This document shows positions 45,067 through 55,700 of a DNA stretch of 64,000 nt, piece by piece (within the stretch, counting starts at the first letter, position 1; each line of letters begins with the position of its first letter). The notes under the pieces are model-generated. The model was given only the letters and a program-made list of their open reading frames with translations. It was not told the origin of the DNA and made no database searches. Source of the stretch: Aristolochia californica (taxonomy: Eukaryota; Streptophyta; Magnoliopsida; Piperales; Aristolochiaceae); assembly GCA_029961685.1 (NCBI GenBank), contig JARWKL010000012.1:22677227-22741226 (forward strand), given 5' to 3'. Made by a program: the position numbers and the translations under genes.

Positions 45067-48000
45067 TCATACCTCCTTTTTGCCTTGCGTATCAGGCCCT
45101 GCTGCTTGACCTGCAGTTCTAGCATCTCTGACTGCCCTTCCACCAGGACTGACCCCTAAAAACAACAAGAGATAACGACTTTAATCAGCAAAACAGAATC
45201 AATCCATAATGTTCTCAAGTAGTTGAGAGTACCACCTTGGTTAGGAAAAGTGATTTTTGCTGCCTGGTTAAAAATGCCACTGGAAGTCCCTAGGACTGAT
45301 GACCTCCCATGCAATTCCTGGGAAAATGCAGTCATATTGTTGTTAATGGCCGTATCATTCTCTCCACTGTGCGTCATGAAAGTTTCAGGAGGTGGGCGGA
45401 TACTCGTTTTGGGAGAGTAAGTTGTGGACCATGATCCCCCAGTTGATCCAGCCATGGCCATTATTGCATCCGCCTGTTGTTGTTGCAAAATGTGACAATG
45501 CTGTTGTTACAAGGACTTCTTTCCAACGAATCTTAATACCGTTAAAGAAACAAAATTGAAACAACAGAAAAGAACACCACTCAAAAATGTCATGTAAAAA
45601 TCAAACCAACAGACATGCATATAGAGGTCCCATCAAGTGAGAAACTAAAAAACTCTCTCCCGATCCAGCAAACTGTGATGCCTTGGATATGAATTCAGAT
45701 GCCTCTTCCCTAGTTTCCTCATTCAGATCATGGGGTGAACTGGATGGGTTATACCCAATCCTACCAGGATATGGAACCAAGTCCGAGTAGAATAGATTAG
45801 ATCCAAGTCAATTGCGGTGTCTCAAGATTCAACTGAGAACCAATACATCTGATGTGAGAGAGGTCCATATCAGGAAAGATGTTTAATTAGATATTTCAAT
45901 GAGTGCATTACCAAACATAACACCAAAATGGTAACACCCCTATTATTGTTTTATGTTGTATTAACCTATATTAACCTCCTAAATGAGATGTGTTTATTCC
46001 AATTGGAGCACAACTCTTGGATATCACAATTTAAGAGGTATGGCTAGGGATGTTTTGGACATCCCTACTAGTGTTTTGGACTGTACATCTACTTCTGTCT
46101 ATAACTTACATAATCATATGTTTGATAGTTTTGACCTTTCTACTGCAGAAGCTGCTTTCTGGAAACTAAGACATTGTCCAAGTGAGGTCCCAACTACTTG
46201 CCAGACACTGGATTGGGTTAACTACTAAAAGAAAGCAATTGACAGAAGAACCAGACTTTTTTTTCACTTCAAAAACTGTTTGGGGATTACTATTCTACTT
46301 GAAATCTGGATTGTTTGATATCATGAGAAGGATTGTAACAACTCAAGACTGTTCTAAGTGCAACAGATACATCTGCATCTCAAGGATTTTAACCCAGGTT
46401 TTGAACAAGAATAGCCAGCTTTCATCATTTGGCTGAGCTACTTGGAAAATTCATTTTCTTCCACTTTTCTTTTTGGGTAAGGGGTAGGCAGTGGGGGGTG
46501 GGTGCCTTAGCTTAGGGGAGAAAAGATGACTGCAAATGAGACTGGTGCCAGTCTTTATTGGTCTTAGCTTAGGAGAGAAAAGATGACAGCAAATGAGACC
46601 TATGCCAGTCTTTATTGCCTTTTATATAGTTAGTTTTGAGGTTTTTGACTCCAGACAATTGTAGGAAATGCACAGTGAGAAATATTTGAAATTTTAATAT
46701 GTTACAACATTGATGGGGAAAGAGTATTAAAAGGGATAAAAATCATAAAGAGCAACTGTATTTTGTGTTATACTTGTGTTCATTTTATGCGACCACCATC
46801 CTCTTCTCCACAGCCACCATCAACCTAATTCTGACATTTTCTTCATGCCTGGAAACAGATTTCGATGAGGATGCAATTACACAATCAATTGCAAATAATT
46901 TGAGGGCACTCTTACAAGCAAGGGCCCACTCATTCTTGACGACTACTTAACCAACCTTTCAATTCCACATAGTCTTCTCTGAATAGGCTATAGATGCTGA
47001 AAGCAGGGGTGACCTGAAACAGACAAGACCACTTGTTTTTTCTTTTCTTCTCTCTATTTATTCACATCAAAGGCATATAGAATTTGCAAGCACATTGGAA
47101 CTGAAAGCTTTTGTGAATGCTGATATGAAATAACCAAGATCCGGAAACATGTTATATATTTAATAAAACACTGCAGCAAAGACATATTAAGGGCAATCTT
47201 CATGTTGGAGAGTATAACCATAGATGACAACCCATCTCAAGGAAACAGATAGATGACAAAATAAATAATGACAAATTTGATGCTGAACTTGATGAGAATA
47301 ACATGAAATATCAGCAGAAACTAAATAAAGCCCTTGTGACCCAAAACACAGTAGCAGCTACCATTAAGGTGGCCCAAAACTTCATTTGATATTGAATCAT
47401 TTTGTTAAACAACTTTTGTTATATTGAATAATTAAGATCTGAGGTTGTTTATGAGCAACTGTTATTGAACCATTCCGAGGGTGTGAGTCTGTGAATGATT
47501 CAATATAAATAAACCATTAAGCAGGCTACCTAAAGCATCCTCAGGTTATATACAACTGTCTATAAGTTGCATCCGACCTCAGAATCACCATTTAGCAACT
47601 GTATTTATATGTCGCATCTGAGCATCGTCATCTGAAAGGCCTAAATGGAATTACCAGAGGCACAGACTACAAAAGGCTGAAACATCCAATGGTGAGATGC
47701 AAGTGACATAAACACCTTTAAAGAGAGACATGCCTATTGTTTGATTGTGCTTTTGAGTGCATTTGCTTTTCTTTCTACATTTTTGAGTTTCACATCCCAT
47801 AGCTGCTACGTGAAACTACTGTACTTATTTTTTTTTTCTGGAAGAACATAATATTGTTACTTTCATACCCAGCAGCAAATTGTTTTTGTTCTCCTACTAA
47901 ATTCAATAAACTTGTGAAGTTAGATCTCCCTTTTTATTCCTAAACTTATTTTTTCTCCTAAAAAATACAATTAAGCTCTTGTTTTTACCTCTACCCTTTT

Positions 48001-51000
48001 CATCCTACAGTTTTCAACATGATATCATCTTTCTTCCTATTAAAAGAAATAAACTAAATAAAATATTTTGTAGAAAAAATGAAGGGAAACACATGTTATT
48101 CCCACAAGATCTGGGACAAAGTACCCAAGGAGGTCTAGCCCTCTGAATTGTATAAGCTAAACCTAGAACCTCAAGGGACGAAATGTAACTACATGTATAA
48201 GCTATCGTGAGATTTTGCATATCATAGCTAGTTTTCAATGCTCTCAGCTTAATGTACCGAGATCGGCCAATTGTGCTGCTGATTCTTTAGTTAAAGAAGG
48301 GGTGACCCACCAATCCCTCATTGTGGGGCAACCCCTTCCTAAGATTGTATTTGTGTAAGCTTTGCTCTGGGATAAAATTTTCACCTTCTTCAAAGGAAAA
48401 AAACTTAGATACCGAAGGGAGCTTCTGTCTTTTGGAATTTTTCTTTTTTTTCCTCTTTTATTCAGGAAAAAATACTTATTTCCTTTTGCTTATTTTATTT
48501 TATTGAATCACTTTTGGTTCACATTTTTTAGTTTCCAATGTATTTGAAACATGTTTAAGTTAAACAAATCAGGAGTTGTACTTCTCTCCTGACTGAGGGC
48601 CATCACTCTGTACCAACTGCATCTTTTTGAACCCTGATCCAGAATATTGGCATGTCAAAGATTATGACCAACTTTCTACCTACAGCGAAAGTAATCCTTG
48701 ACAAACGCAAGAGAAAATATAATTTTTGTGGATTTATCAAATACTTCTAATATTTTAGCAATTTGAAGACACAGGAAAGTTAATGGATGATGAACAATTT
48801 TCAGCCGAAACCCACAGTCCACCCTTTACAACTAAAATATGAAACCTAATTTGATCAAAAGAATAAATAAAGTGTACTAGATATAATTCCTAGATACAGA
48901 GATATCCAGAGAACATTAAGCTGACCTTATTTGGATGAACATCGTCAAAAACATGGGCTTGGCCAGCATAGAATATGGTCATTTGCCGACTAGTAGTTGT
49001 AAGACTGCGGCAACTGACAACAAGAAATAAACGTAAGGTATCATAAGCTTTATTAATAAAAGAGATACAAAAAACATATAACTGCATGATAGGTTTACCG
49101 GGACAGGTTAGTATTATCTGTTTCTGTAGTGGGGGAACTTGCATTCGGTCGACTATTATTGGTCAAAAATGCAGTTGGCAGTCTCTCAGAAACCCCGGCA
49201 TTGGAATTAATCACTTTCAGAACACCAGAACTTTTAATGCCAGTTCTAGAACCTTCATCTGCAGCGGGCTGAGAAATAAGCATTGTAGTAGCACTAGCAT
49301 CCCTATTTCTGCCTGAAGAATTCTTATCAATATTAGCAATTTGACTAACACGAGGGGGATAGTGCACCATGAACCCAGCATTCCTAGGCAAAGAACGGTC
49401 CCAGTTGGACACAGTCAGATCATGTCTACTGCCAATAGGGGGTTGCAATGTAAGTGGAGAAGTAGAAGTTTGTCTGGGTGGTAGCATGCCAAAGAACAAT
49501 TCATCTTCATGTGCTCTCCTTGGTCGTTCACTTCCTGACTCATTTTGGAAAATCTGCATCTGAATGTGAGAATTGGGTCAACGTCCTCCACAAATAGTTG
49601 AAACAGGTAAAGACTATTTAACATGATCACTATGACCAATGGTAGACTCATTTTCAAAATAGAAGCTTGTCTGTCATATGGATCATTTGCTGTAATAACC
49701 TAGCAAGAATGCATATGAGTAAATTGCCAAACCTTTGTGAGACGTGAGCTTTCAATTGATTCAGGAGGGATCTGCAACATCCTATCTCTAGTGGAACCCA
49801 TAAAAGCAGAGTCAGAGTTGCTCCTCTTTCGTCCAGAAAATCGGTTACTTATCTCAGCCCCAGAAAAATCACCCTTTGGACCATAAAACTGAACCCCCTC
49901 AAAATTGCTCCCAGTTTGCCTCTCTACCAATGGTTAAACAAGGCAACCAATGAGAATGGGAAGGAAAAAAAAATATTTAAATTAAAGTCAGCCCAAAAAA
50001 TAGTACATCCCGTCCAAGGAAGTAGTGGAAGAAAAATGAAGCAACAAATCTTCCAAACTCAAAGCTAAGAGTTTAATTAATAAAACTTCCGGACTCCAAT
50101 AATTACGCATTAGTAAGAGATCTGTGATAGTCCTTAAAAACAAGATAGCATCCAGCAACATTCCAATCTGACAGATGAATACTACAGAAAAAGGCAACAC
50201 AATACATAAAAAGAAAGTTGACCCTAACGAAGTTGGGATACAGGACATAGAACCGAAATTTTTGGTGAAATAAAAAACCCGACAATCCTCGTCCTATAAA
50301 TATAAAAATAAAAAGTTTCATTTACCGCAGTTGGATCAGAAAAAGAGATAGACTTTCCAATGCAAACCAACAAACCAACAAACAAAATGAAAAATATCGA
50401 AATAATAAGTTGACAGCAAATGTAGGTGATAACAAATCCTACTTATCCAAATAGAAAAGAATACGCATAAAACGATTGCAAACTTATAAACCCTCAAACT
50501 CGAGTGCCCATAAAAGAGAGAAATACACTCAAAAAAAAAAAAACATATAACAAGGAAAAACAATAAAGGCCATTACACAACAATAATAGAAGCCGATACA
50601 AATACAAACTTAATACTTCACATTACGGCATAAGCGACCGTTAAACAACCGGGATCTTTACAGAGGAAATTATCTATTAGAAAGAATCGATGAAAATCCA
50701 ACGGGAAAAAAACCTCCATATCTGCAATCTACGTACTGATGGAAACCTCAGGAAATAGTGGGAAAAAAAAGGAAAAAGAAAGAAAGAAATGAAATGAAGA
50801 AAGTAAGATGTTGAGTGGAAAACACTAATTCGAATGCCATGAACTGAAAGAGAAGTGCAAAAAATAAAAAATAAACAGAAGGAGTGCAGAATGACAGAAC
50901 CATTATGCAGCACCAACGCAAATATGTAAGCAGCAAACCACCGAAAAGAGGAACAAGCTTTTAAGAAATAAAAAAAAAAAAATGAAAAGAAACAACGGAA

Positions 51001-51227
51001 GAAGAGAACATCCGGATATTCAAACCTGAACCCAGATCAGAGCTGGCAGAAACATGCCCATGACCACCGGAAGAAGCTCCCACCGACGCAGACGGGGACG
51101 CCTCAGATAGACGAGTGTCTGGCACTCCGGTCTTGGCTAAAAGAACAGGCGATTCCTTACAGCTTACACCAAAGAAATCATGAAAGATCGGTTTCCCTTC
51201 ATCATTGGCCATCATGAGAACCGCCAT
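45067..51227 (-). CDS. TIFY8: TIFY8-type TIFY-domain protein, six exons
   Basis: Minus-strand exons in order: 51026-51227, 49733-49923, 49099-49559, 48926-49013, 45236-45473, 45067-45155. They join in frame to 1269 bases, 422 residues. The N-terminus carries KPIFHDFFGVSCKESP, then FEGVQFYGPKGDFSG and RKRSNSDSAFMGSTRD. The TIFY motif (MTIFYAGQAHVFDDVHPNK) lies at about 296-314. The next exon gives AMAGSTGGSWSTTYSPK, and the protein ends GKKEV. There is no Jas, CCT or GATA domain after the TIFY motif, which marks TIFY8 rather than JAZ, PPD or ZML. In the family TIFY8 is a nuclear adaptor that recruits co-repressors (NINJA/TOPLESS type). Exon 4 has tandem in-frame acceptors (start 49013 or 49004), changing the protein by three residues. 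Intron 4 (45474-48925, 3.45 kb) is unusually long and carries a possible transposase fragment. No breaks seen. Confidence 0.92.
45983..46230 (+). pseudogene. Possible hAT transposase C-terminal fragment in TIFY8 intron 4
   Basis: The + strand open frame contains YHNLRGMARDVLDIPTS, resembling the hAT dimerisation block (MARD-x-L-x-IP-x-S). The usual following SE-x-x-FS-x-G motif is not preserved, and there are no terminal repeats or flanking transposase domains. If real it is an old fragment in the opposite orientation to TIFY8. Confidence 0.4.
46506..46619. repeat. 57-bp tandem duplication in TIFY8 intron 4
   Basis: CTTAGCTTAGG, GAGAAAAGATGAC and GCCAGTCTTTATTG recur at 57-base spacing (starts 46506 and 46563) with few differences. 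Confidence 0.85.
46620..48925. other. Rest of TIFY8 intron 4
   Basis: Intronic by position. No coding exon, RNA gene or recognisable transposon is seen. Confidence 0.5.
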
Positions 51228-52409
51228 TTCTCACAATGAAAACCTCTTCATACTGGGCAAAAAGGGACCCGAGTAAAAACACAAACGACACAGAAACTGA
51301 TACACCAAAATACTGGTACCAGTATTCCTCCAGTCTCAAATATAGCTAAGATAAATCAGTAGAAAAAAGATACAGCTCGGATTTTTACACGACAAGGGGG
51401 AAAGCAGTAGCAGCAGAAGCAGAAGCAGAAGCAGAGGGGCCTTTTTCAGAAGCTCACTGCTTCCGAGTTCCAGAAGGAGGACCCCGACATTAAAGGTCGG
51501 CAATAAAAAGCAAAAGTTGGCTTCGGTTTTCTCCTAGTACTACTCTCTATCCATGGGCTTGGGCTCTTCGCCTCTCCACAACAAAGAATGTTTTTATTCA
51601 TTAAACTTTAGTGGCATTAATGATTGTTAGTTAATAATGATGATTTAATGAGAGTTGGCACGTGAGGACGAGGAGATTCTGAGATTTGTTAGTGGGCGGG
51701 TTTTTCGCATTTATTCTGGAGTAGAAATGTTGACTGGCTGCCGTCTTTTCTCTGCAGTGGACACTCCACTCCATGAGTTCGAAGCACGCCTCGCGCCGTC
51801 GTTTTCTTCTTACTTACACTTTTTTAACGGAATGCCCCTGCTTTTCTACTCTTTTACATCCTTCGCCACCTGTGTCTCCACCTGTCAAATTGAAACCGAA
51901 TTATCGTAATCGTGGAGATTATCACCTGAATAAATATAGTATCTCGTTTAAACTATAATGGATAAAAAAAAAAAAAAAAAAAAAAAAGGGCTGCCTAACA
52001 GGGAAGAAGACTGCAGGATTACTTTTCCACTTTAAATATGTAGGAGCACTCTTAAGGTCCAAACTAATTTCCACTCTAAACGTGCACAAAAAGTATCCAT
52101 ACAAACCAAAACAGAACGTAAGCACCAATAATTGCAGGCTCGATGATTAATGAGGATCCTGAGACTGAATTAAATAACAAAAAAGAAAAGACTTAATGAT
52201 GCTCCCAACCACGCCAAGGGATGGAGACTACACAGTTGTCACTGTTGGGAATTATGTGAGCTTTCTTCAAAGTACAGTTCAGGGTAGTTGGCAGCAATGA
52301 CTTTTGTCAATTGGAGTATTTTCTTGTCCAGTTCAGGTTGAAACATAGCAGGAGCAGACTGTCGAAATTGTTATTTGCACAAACCAGTAGATAATCATCA
52401 TGAACTCCT
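51228..52409. other. TIFY8 promoter/5' UTR and PPR 3' flank
   Basis: Directly upstream of TIFY8 on the minus strand. 51405-51435 is a run of AGCAGA/GCAGAA units (pyrimidine-rich in the transcribed sense) that probably lies in the TIFY8 leader. 51963-51987 is a poly-A run of about 25. 52130-52409 would hold the 3' UTR of the PPR gene. Confidence 0.4.
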
Positions 52410-54266
52410 TCACGTCGCATAAACTCTTCTCTTGATGTCATCAATCAACCTGTTGGCACCTGCTACAGCACTTTCTTCTCTCCTACTTCTAAGCTCTCTT
52501 GGATCTCTACATGTTTTAAGAACATCTGACATTGCTTGTGCTTTCTGCATTATTTTTGACCTCATCTCATGGGCTTCTTCTTTCTCCCTTGGTTTGTATG
52601 TATCGGGTAATTTCCTTCCGTGTGGGACTCCATCCATCAGGTCAGAAATCCTCCTCACCATTTCAATCATCCCTGACATCCTCAAATCCTGAATCAACTT
52701 GGTATAAGTAATATACTCGGGGACTAAGCCCCTCTTTATCATTGCCTCAAACTCCACACAAGCATCCTCCCATCTCTGCAATCTACACAACAAATGAATC
52801 AACATTGTGCATGTTGCAGTGTCAGAATCAAATCCTCTGGCATTCATTTCTTTTATAATCTGCAATGCCAGCTGCAAGTTTCTATTCTCACACAACAACT
52901 TCAGTACTAGGTGGAATGTAAACCGGTCAGGCTCATAACCGGATTGTATCATCTTAGTATAAAGATTCATACCTTCTTCAACTTTTCCTGATTTAGCAAA
53001 ATAGGCAAAAAAATAGTTATAGGTCCTTGCTGTTGGAAGATGGCCTCGTATAATCATAGCCTTCAGAATCTTGCTAGCACCTGCAAGGTCTCCTACTTTA
53101 CAGTAGCCTCTAACCAGGGAATTATATGTTAGGATGGTCGACTCCAACTTGTACAGAGGCATTTTCTCAAGCATTGCCAGTGCATCTTTAAATCTAGCAC
53201 TTTCCACTAGTCCATCAATGATAGAGTTATACACAATCACATTTGGAGCAATCCCTTTCATACTCATTTCTGCTAGTAATTCAACGGCTCGATGCACTCG
53301 TCGCATCTTGCAGTAGCCTTCTACGAGGGTCCCATAGGTTACAACTGTGGGTTCTATATTAGCTTTTTGCATGTTGCCCCAAATGCACTCCGCATCACGG
53401 AGCTTATGAACCCTGAAACAACCATTGATAAGGATATTATATGTCCGTGTAGAAGGGATGACCAAAGGGGGCACTGCAGAGGAAACCTGGTCAAGATAAC
53501 GTATAGCAGAGGAAACATGACCTTCTTTACAAAGAGCATCCAATAGCATATCCAATCCATCAGAACCACCATAATCAGGGACTAGTTTTGAATGGTGCAG
53601 ATATTCAAAGGTGCGGATTGCAGATTGGGTCAAGCCAGCACGAGCATAGCGTCGGATTAGGAGAGCAAAGGTCTGGAGAGAGATGACGAATGGTGGGGAC
53701 GATTGGTGGAGGTGGCCAAGAATGAGGGACCAGGCAGCCTCAAACATGCGAGACCTGGCAAGGAGGTTGACAAGTGCATTGATGAGGGAGGGGGAAGGAC
53801 AGAATTCAGGATATGAGCATGCCCATCGGTAGAGAACAAGTATTGGATTAGGTGAAAAATTGTTATTCTGGACGAGGGTTTCCAGAAGACAGGAATGAGG
53901 GATGACATTTATCCTGTTCAAAGCAACAGGTAGATCAGCTTCTGAAAGACATGGGTCCTTTAAAATGGCAGAGACTGCAGATATGTCTATATCTGTAACA
54001 TTATACTCCAATTTTTGGAGAACAATGTCTTTCTGTTCTTCTCCTGATGGTTGTGATGCAGGTGATGTTTGTAAAGGGGGTGATGGAGGTTTTGGAGAAG
54101 AGGGGGGCCACTTGAGAAGTGGATTGCCCGGAATAGAGAGCCATGATGATGATGGAGAAGTGAATGACAGGTGGGAAGAGAACTGTCTAAGAAAGAAAGA
54201 GGACAAAATAGGGTTAGGAATTACTTTCTGAATAAAAAGGACAACAGAGAGGCCATGGAGTGGCAT
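52410..54266 (-). CDS. Pentatricopeptide repeat (PPR) protein, probably mitochondrial
   Basis: A single uninterrupted frame of 618 codons. The first ~60 residues are rich in Ser, Pro and hydrophobics with few acids (FFLRQFSSHLSFTSPSSSWL), resembling an organellar transit peptide. Tandem 35-residue PPR units run from about residue 190 to 530, clearest from 272 (TYNILINGCFRVHKLRDAEC, VTYGTLVEGYCKMRRVHRAV, VIVYNSIIDGLVESARFKDA, LTYNSLVRGYCKVGDLAGAS). They are P-class units of regular length with no E or DYW domain. The C-terminal 80 residues are basic and helical (RLIDDIKRRV). PPR proteins bind single-stranded RNA and govern organellar RNA processing. The layout resembles the Arabidopsis At5g11310 type (SOAR1), named from memory. 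A candidate 42-base non-coding leader exon lies at 54492-54533 on this strand (AG before, GTAAGT after), suggesting a spliced 5' UTR. Confidence 0.93.
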   Translation of the reverse strand: MPLHGLSVVLFIQKVIPNPILSSFFLRQFSSHLSFTSPSSSWLSIPGNPLLKWPPSSPKPPSPPLQTSPASQPSGEEQKDIVLQKLEYNVTDIDISAVSAILKDPCLSEADLPVALNRINVIPHSCLLETLVQNNNFSPNPILVLYRWACSYPEFCPSPSLINALVNLLARSRMFEAAWSLILGHLHQSSPPFVISLQTFALLIRRYARAGLTQSAIRTFEYLHHSKLVPDYGGSDGLDMLLDALCKEGHVSSAIRYLDQVSSAVPPLVIPSTRTYNILINGCFRVHKLRDAECIWGNMQKANIEPTVVTYGTLVEGYCKMRRVHRAVELLAEMSMKGIAPNVIVYNSIIDGLVESARFKDALAMLEKMPLYKLESTILTYNSLVRGYCKVGDLAGASKILKAMIIRGHLPTARTYNYFFAYFAKSGKVEEGMNLYTKMIQSGYEPDRFTFHLVLKLLCENRNLQLALQIIKEMNARGFDSDTATCTMLIHLLCRLQRWEDACVEFEAMIKRGLVPEYITYTKLIQDLRMSGMIEMVRRISDLMDGVPHGRKLPDTYKPREKEEAHEMRSKIMQKAQAMSDVLKTCRDPRELRSRREESAVAGANRLIDDIKRRVYAT

Positions 54267-54705
54267 TTAGCTACCTCAGCAGATATGCCTAGCCTTCTTC
54301 ATTAAAAGGGCAAACGCTCTGATACCATTAGGAAAAGCATCCATCTCATGGGCTCATGCTTAAAATGGAGAAACCCCAATGTAGTTCATGTACAGGGAAG
54401 TGAAACACTCAACACAGACAATTCTGGATATGTATGTCTGTAACATAAATGACACCCTTGTGTCTTCTTAATTTGGAATAGAAGCACTTACTGGAGCTGA
54501 CGTCTGAAAAATGCAGCACACCCTTCAAGTCTTCTGGTAGAAAACAGAAGAGTTATGTTAAAAAAGTTACGAGAACTGTAAAAGAAAATCAAAGCCATTA
54601 ATCTACTAAAACAACCATCATTTTCTACCATTCTCTATCTTCACAACATGTCAAATATCACTTTTTATAAAAGATTACAAAGAGGGGAAGATATAGATAA
54701 GAGGG

Positions 54706-54836
54706 CTGATCCAATACGAAAAGCCATTTGGTGTGAAACATGCGAAACGGCTATCTCAGCCGTCCAATCATGATCGGATGGCTGAGATAACCGTTTCGCA
54801 GGTTTCGCACCAAATGGTTTTTCGTATTGGATCAGA
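54706..54836. repeat. Foldback (MITE-like) inverted repeat
   Basis: Two arms of about 64 bases meet at ATCATGAT near 54772 with almost no loop. The outer arm reads CTGATCCAATACGAAAA and is matched by TTTTCGTATTGGATCAG at the other side. Inner blocks AACGGCTATCTCAGCC and GGCTGAGATAACCGTT pair likewise. Roughly six mismatches separate the arms. There is no coding capacity, and no obvious target duplication could be fixed. Its size and structure fit a small foldback MITE; a hairpin RNA is a less likely alternative. Confidence 0.85.
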
Positions 54837-54861
54837 CGTGTATATATGTGAACTCAAGAGC

Positions 54862-55700
54862 AAAAGGTAGAATTCTTATCAGCCAATTGAATTCTCTGTC
54901 ATGGTACATTATCAAAGCAGTAATAGACACGGGAAAGAAATACACCTCTCCCAATTTCATCATCAGAATCCACACCACAATGTTAGTTTAATGTAAATTG
55001 ATGTAATATCCATCTCTTCACTGAAATTGAGGTAAAATTCATCTCTGAAAAAGTAAATTTGATTCTCACAGATCTCACCTACCAACAGAATTCTCTGTCA
55101 TGGAAAATCATAAAAGGAGTAACACACATGGTACAGAAATACGACCCCCAAACTCATGGTCAGAATTCATTATGCAACCACTGGTCTCAGAAATTTACAT
55201 TTGATGTAGGGAGCATACAAAAGGAAGAGATGAAAAGGCTGCAATCCTAGCAGTAGCATCTCGGGAATGTGAAAAACAGAAACTAAAACTTAGGTTTAGC
55301 AGAATATAAAAACAAAAAAAATAGTTCCAGAAAAAATTCTAAAACTTTCACGCCAAAACAAAATGAAAAGAATGTGCCTAAGCTATTTATGAAGTCTGAA
55401 ATGGATCTAAAATCCACTTTTGAAAGCGTAAATTTGAATAACACAGATCTCAGCAACCAATAGAATTCTCTGTCATGTAAAATTATCAAATCAGTAACAG
55501 ACATGGGAAAGAAATACAACCCCAATACCATCATTAGAATCAACTCCACAAACATTGGTTTCAGAAAATCACATTTGGCATAAGAAGCAAACAAAAGGGA
55601 GAGGTGTGAAAAGGTTTCAAACCAAGCAATAGCATCTCAAAAATGTAAACAATAGAAGCTAAAACTTAGGTTCAATAGAATACAATAGGTTCAGCAATGA
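54862..55700. repeat. Diverged three-copy repeat
   Basis: The anchor AATTCTCTGTCATG occurs near 54890, 55089 and 55463. Each is followed by a run such as AGTAACAGACATGGGAAAGAAATAC and then TTTCAGAAAATCACATTTG or a similar sequence. The first copy is truncated; the second and third extend over about 270 bases to AACTAAAACTTAGGTT. They are direct repeats with substantial divergence, origin unknown. Confidence 0.75.

Noticed and set aside
53902..54231. Open frame opposite the PPR coding sequence
   Set aside because: Antisense by-product of a 618-codon intact gene; no recognisable domain.
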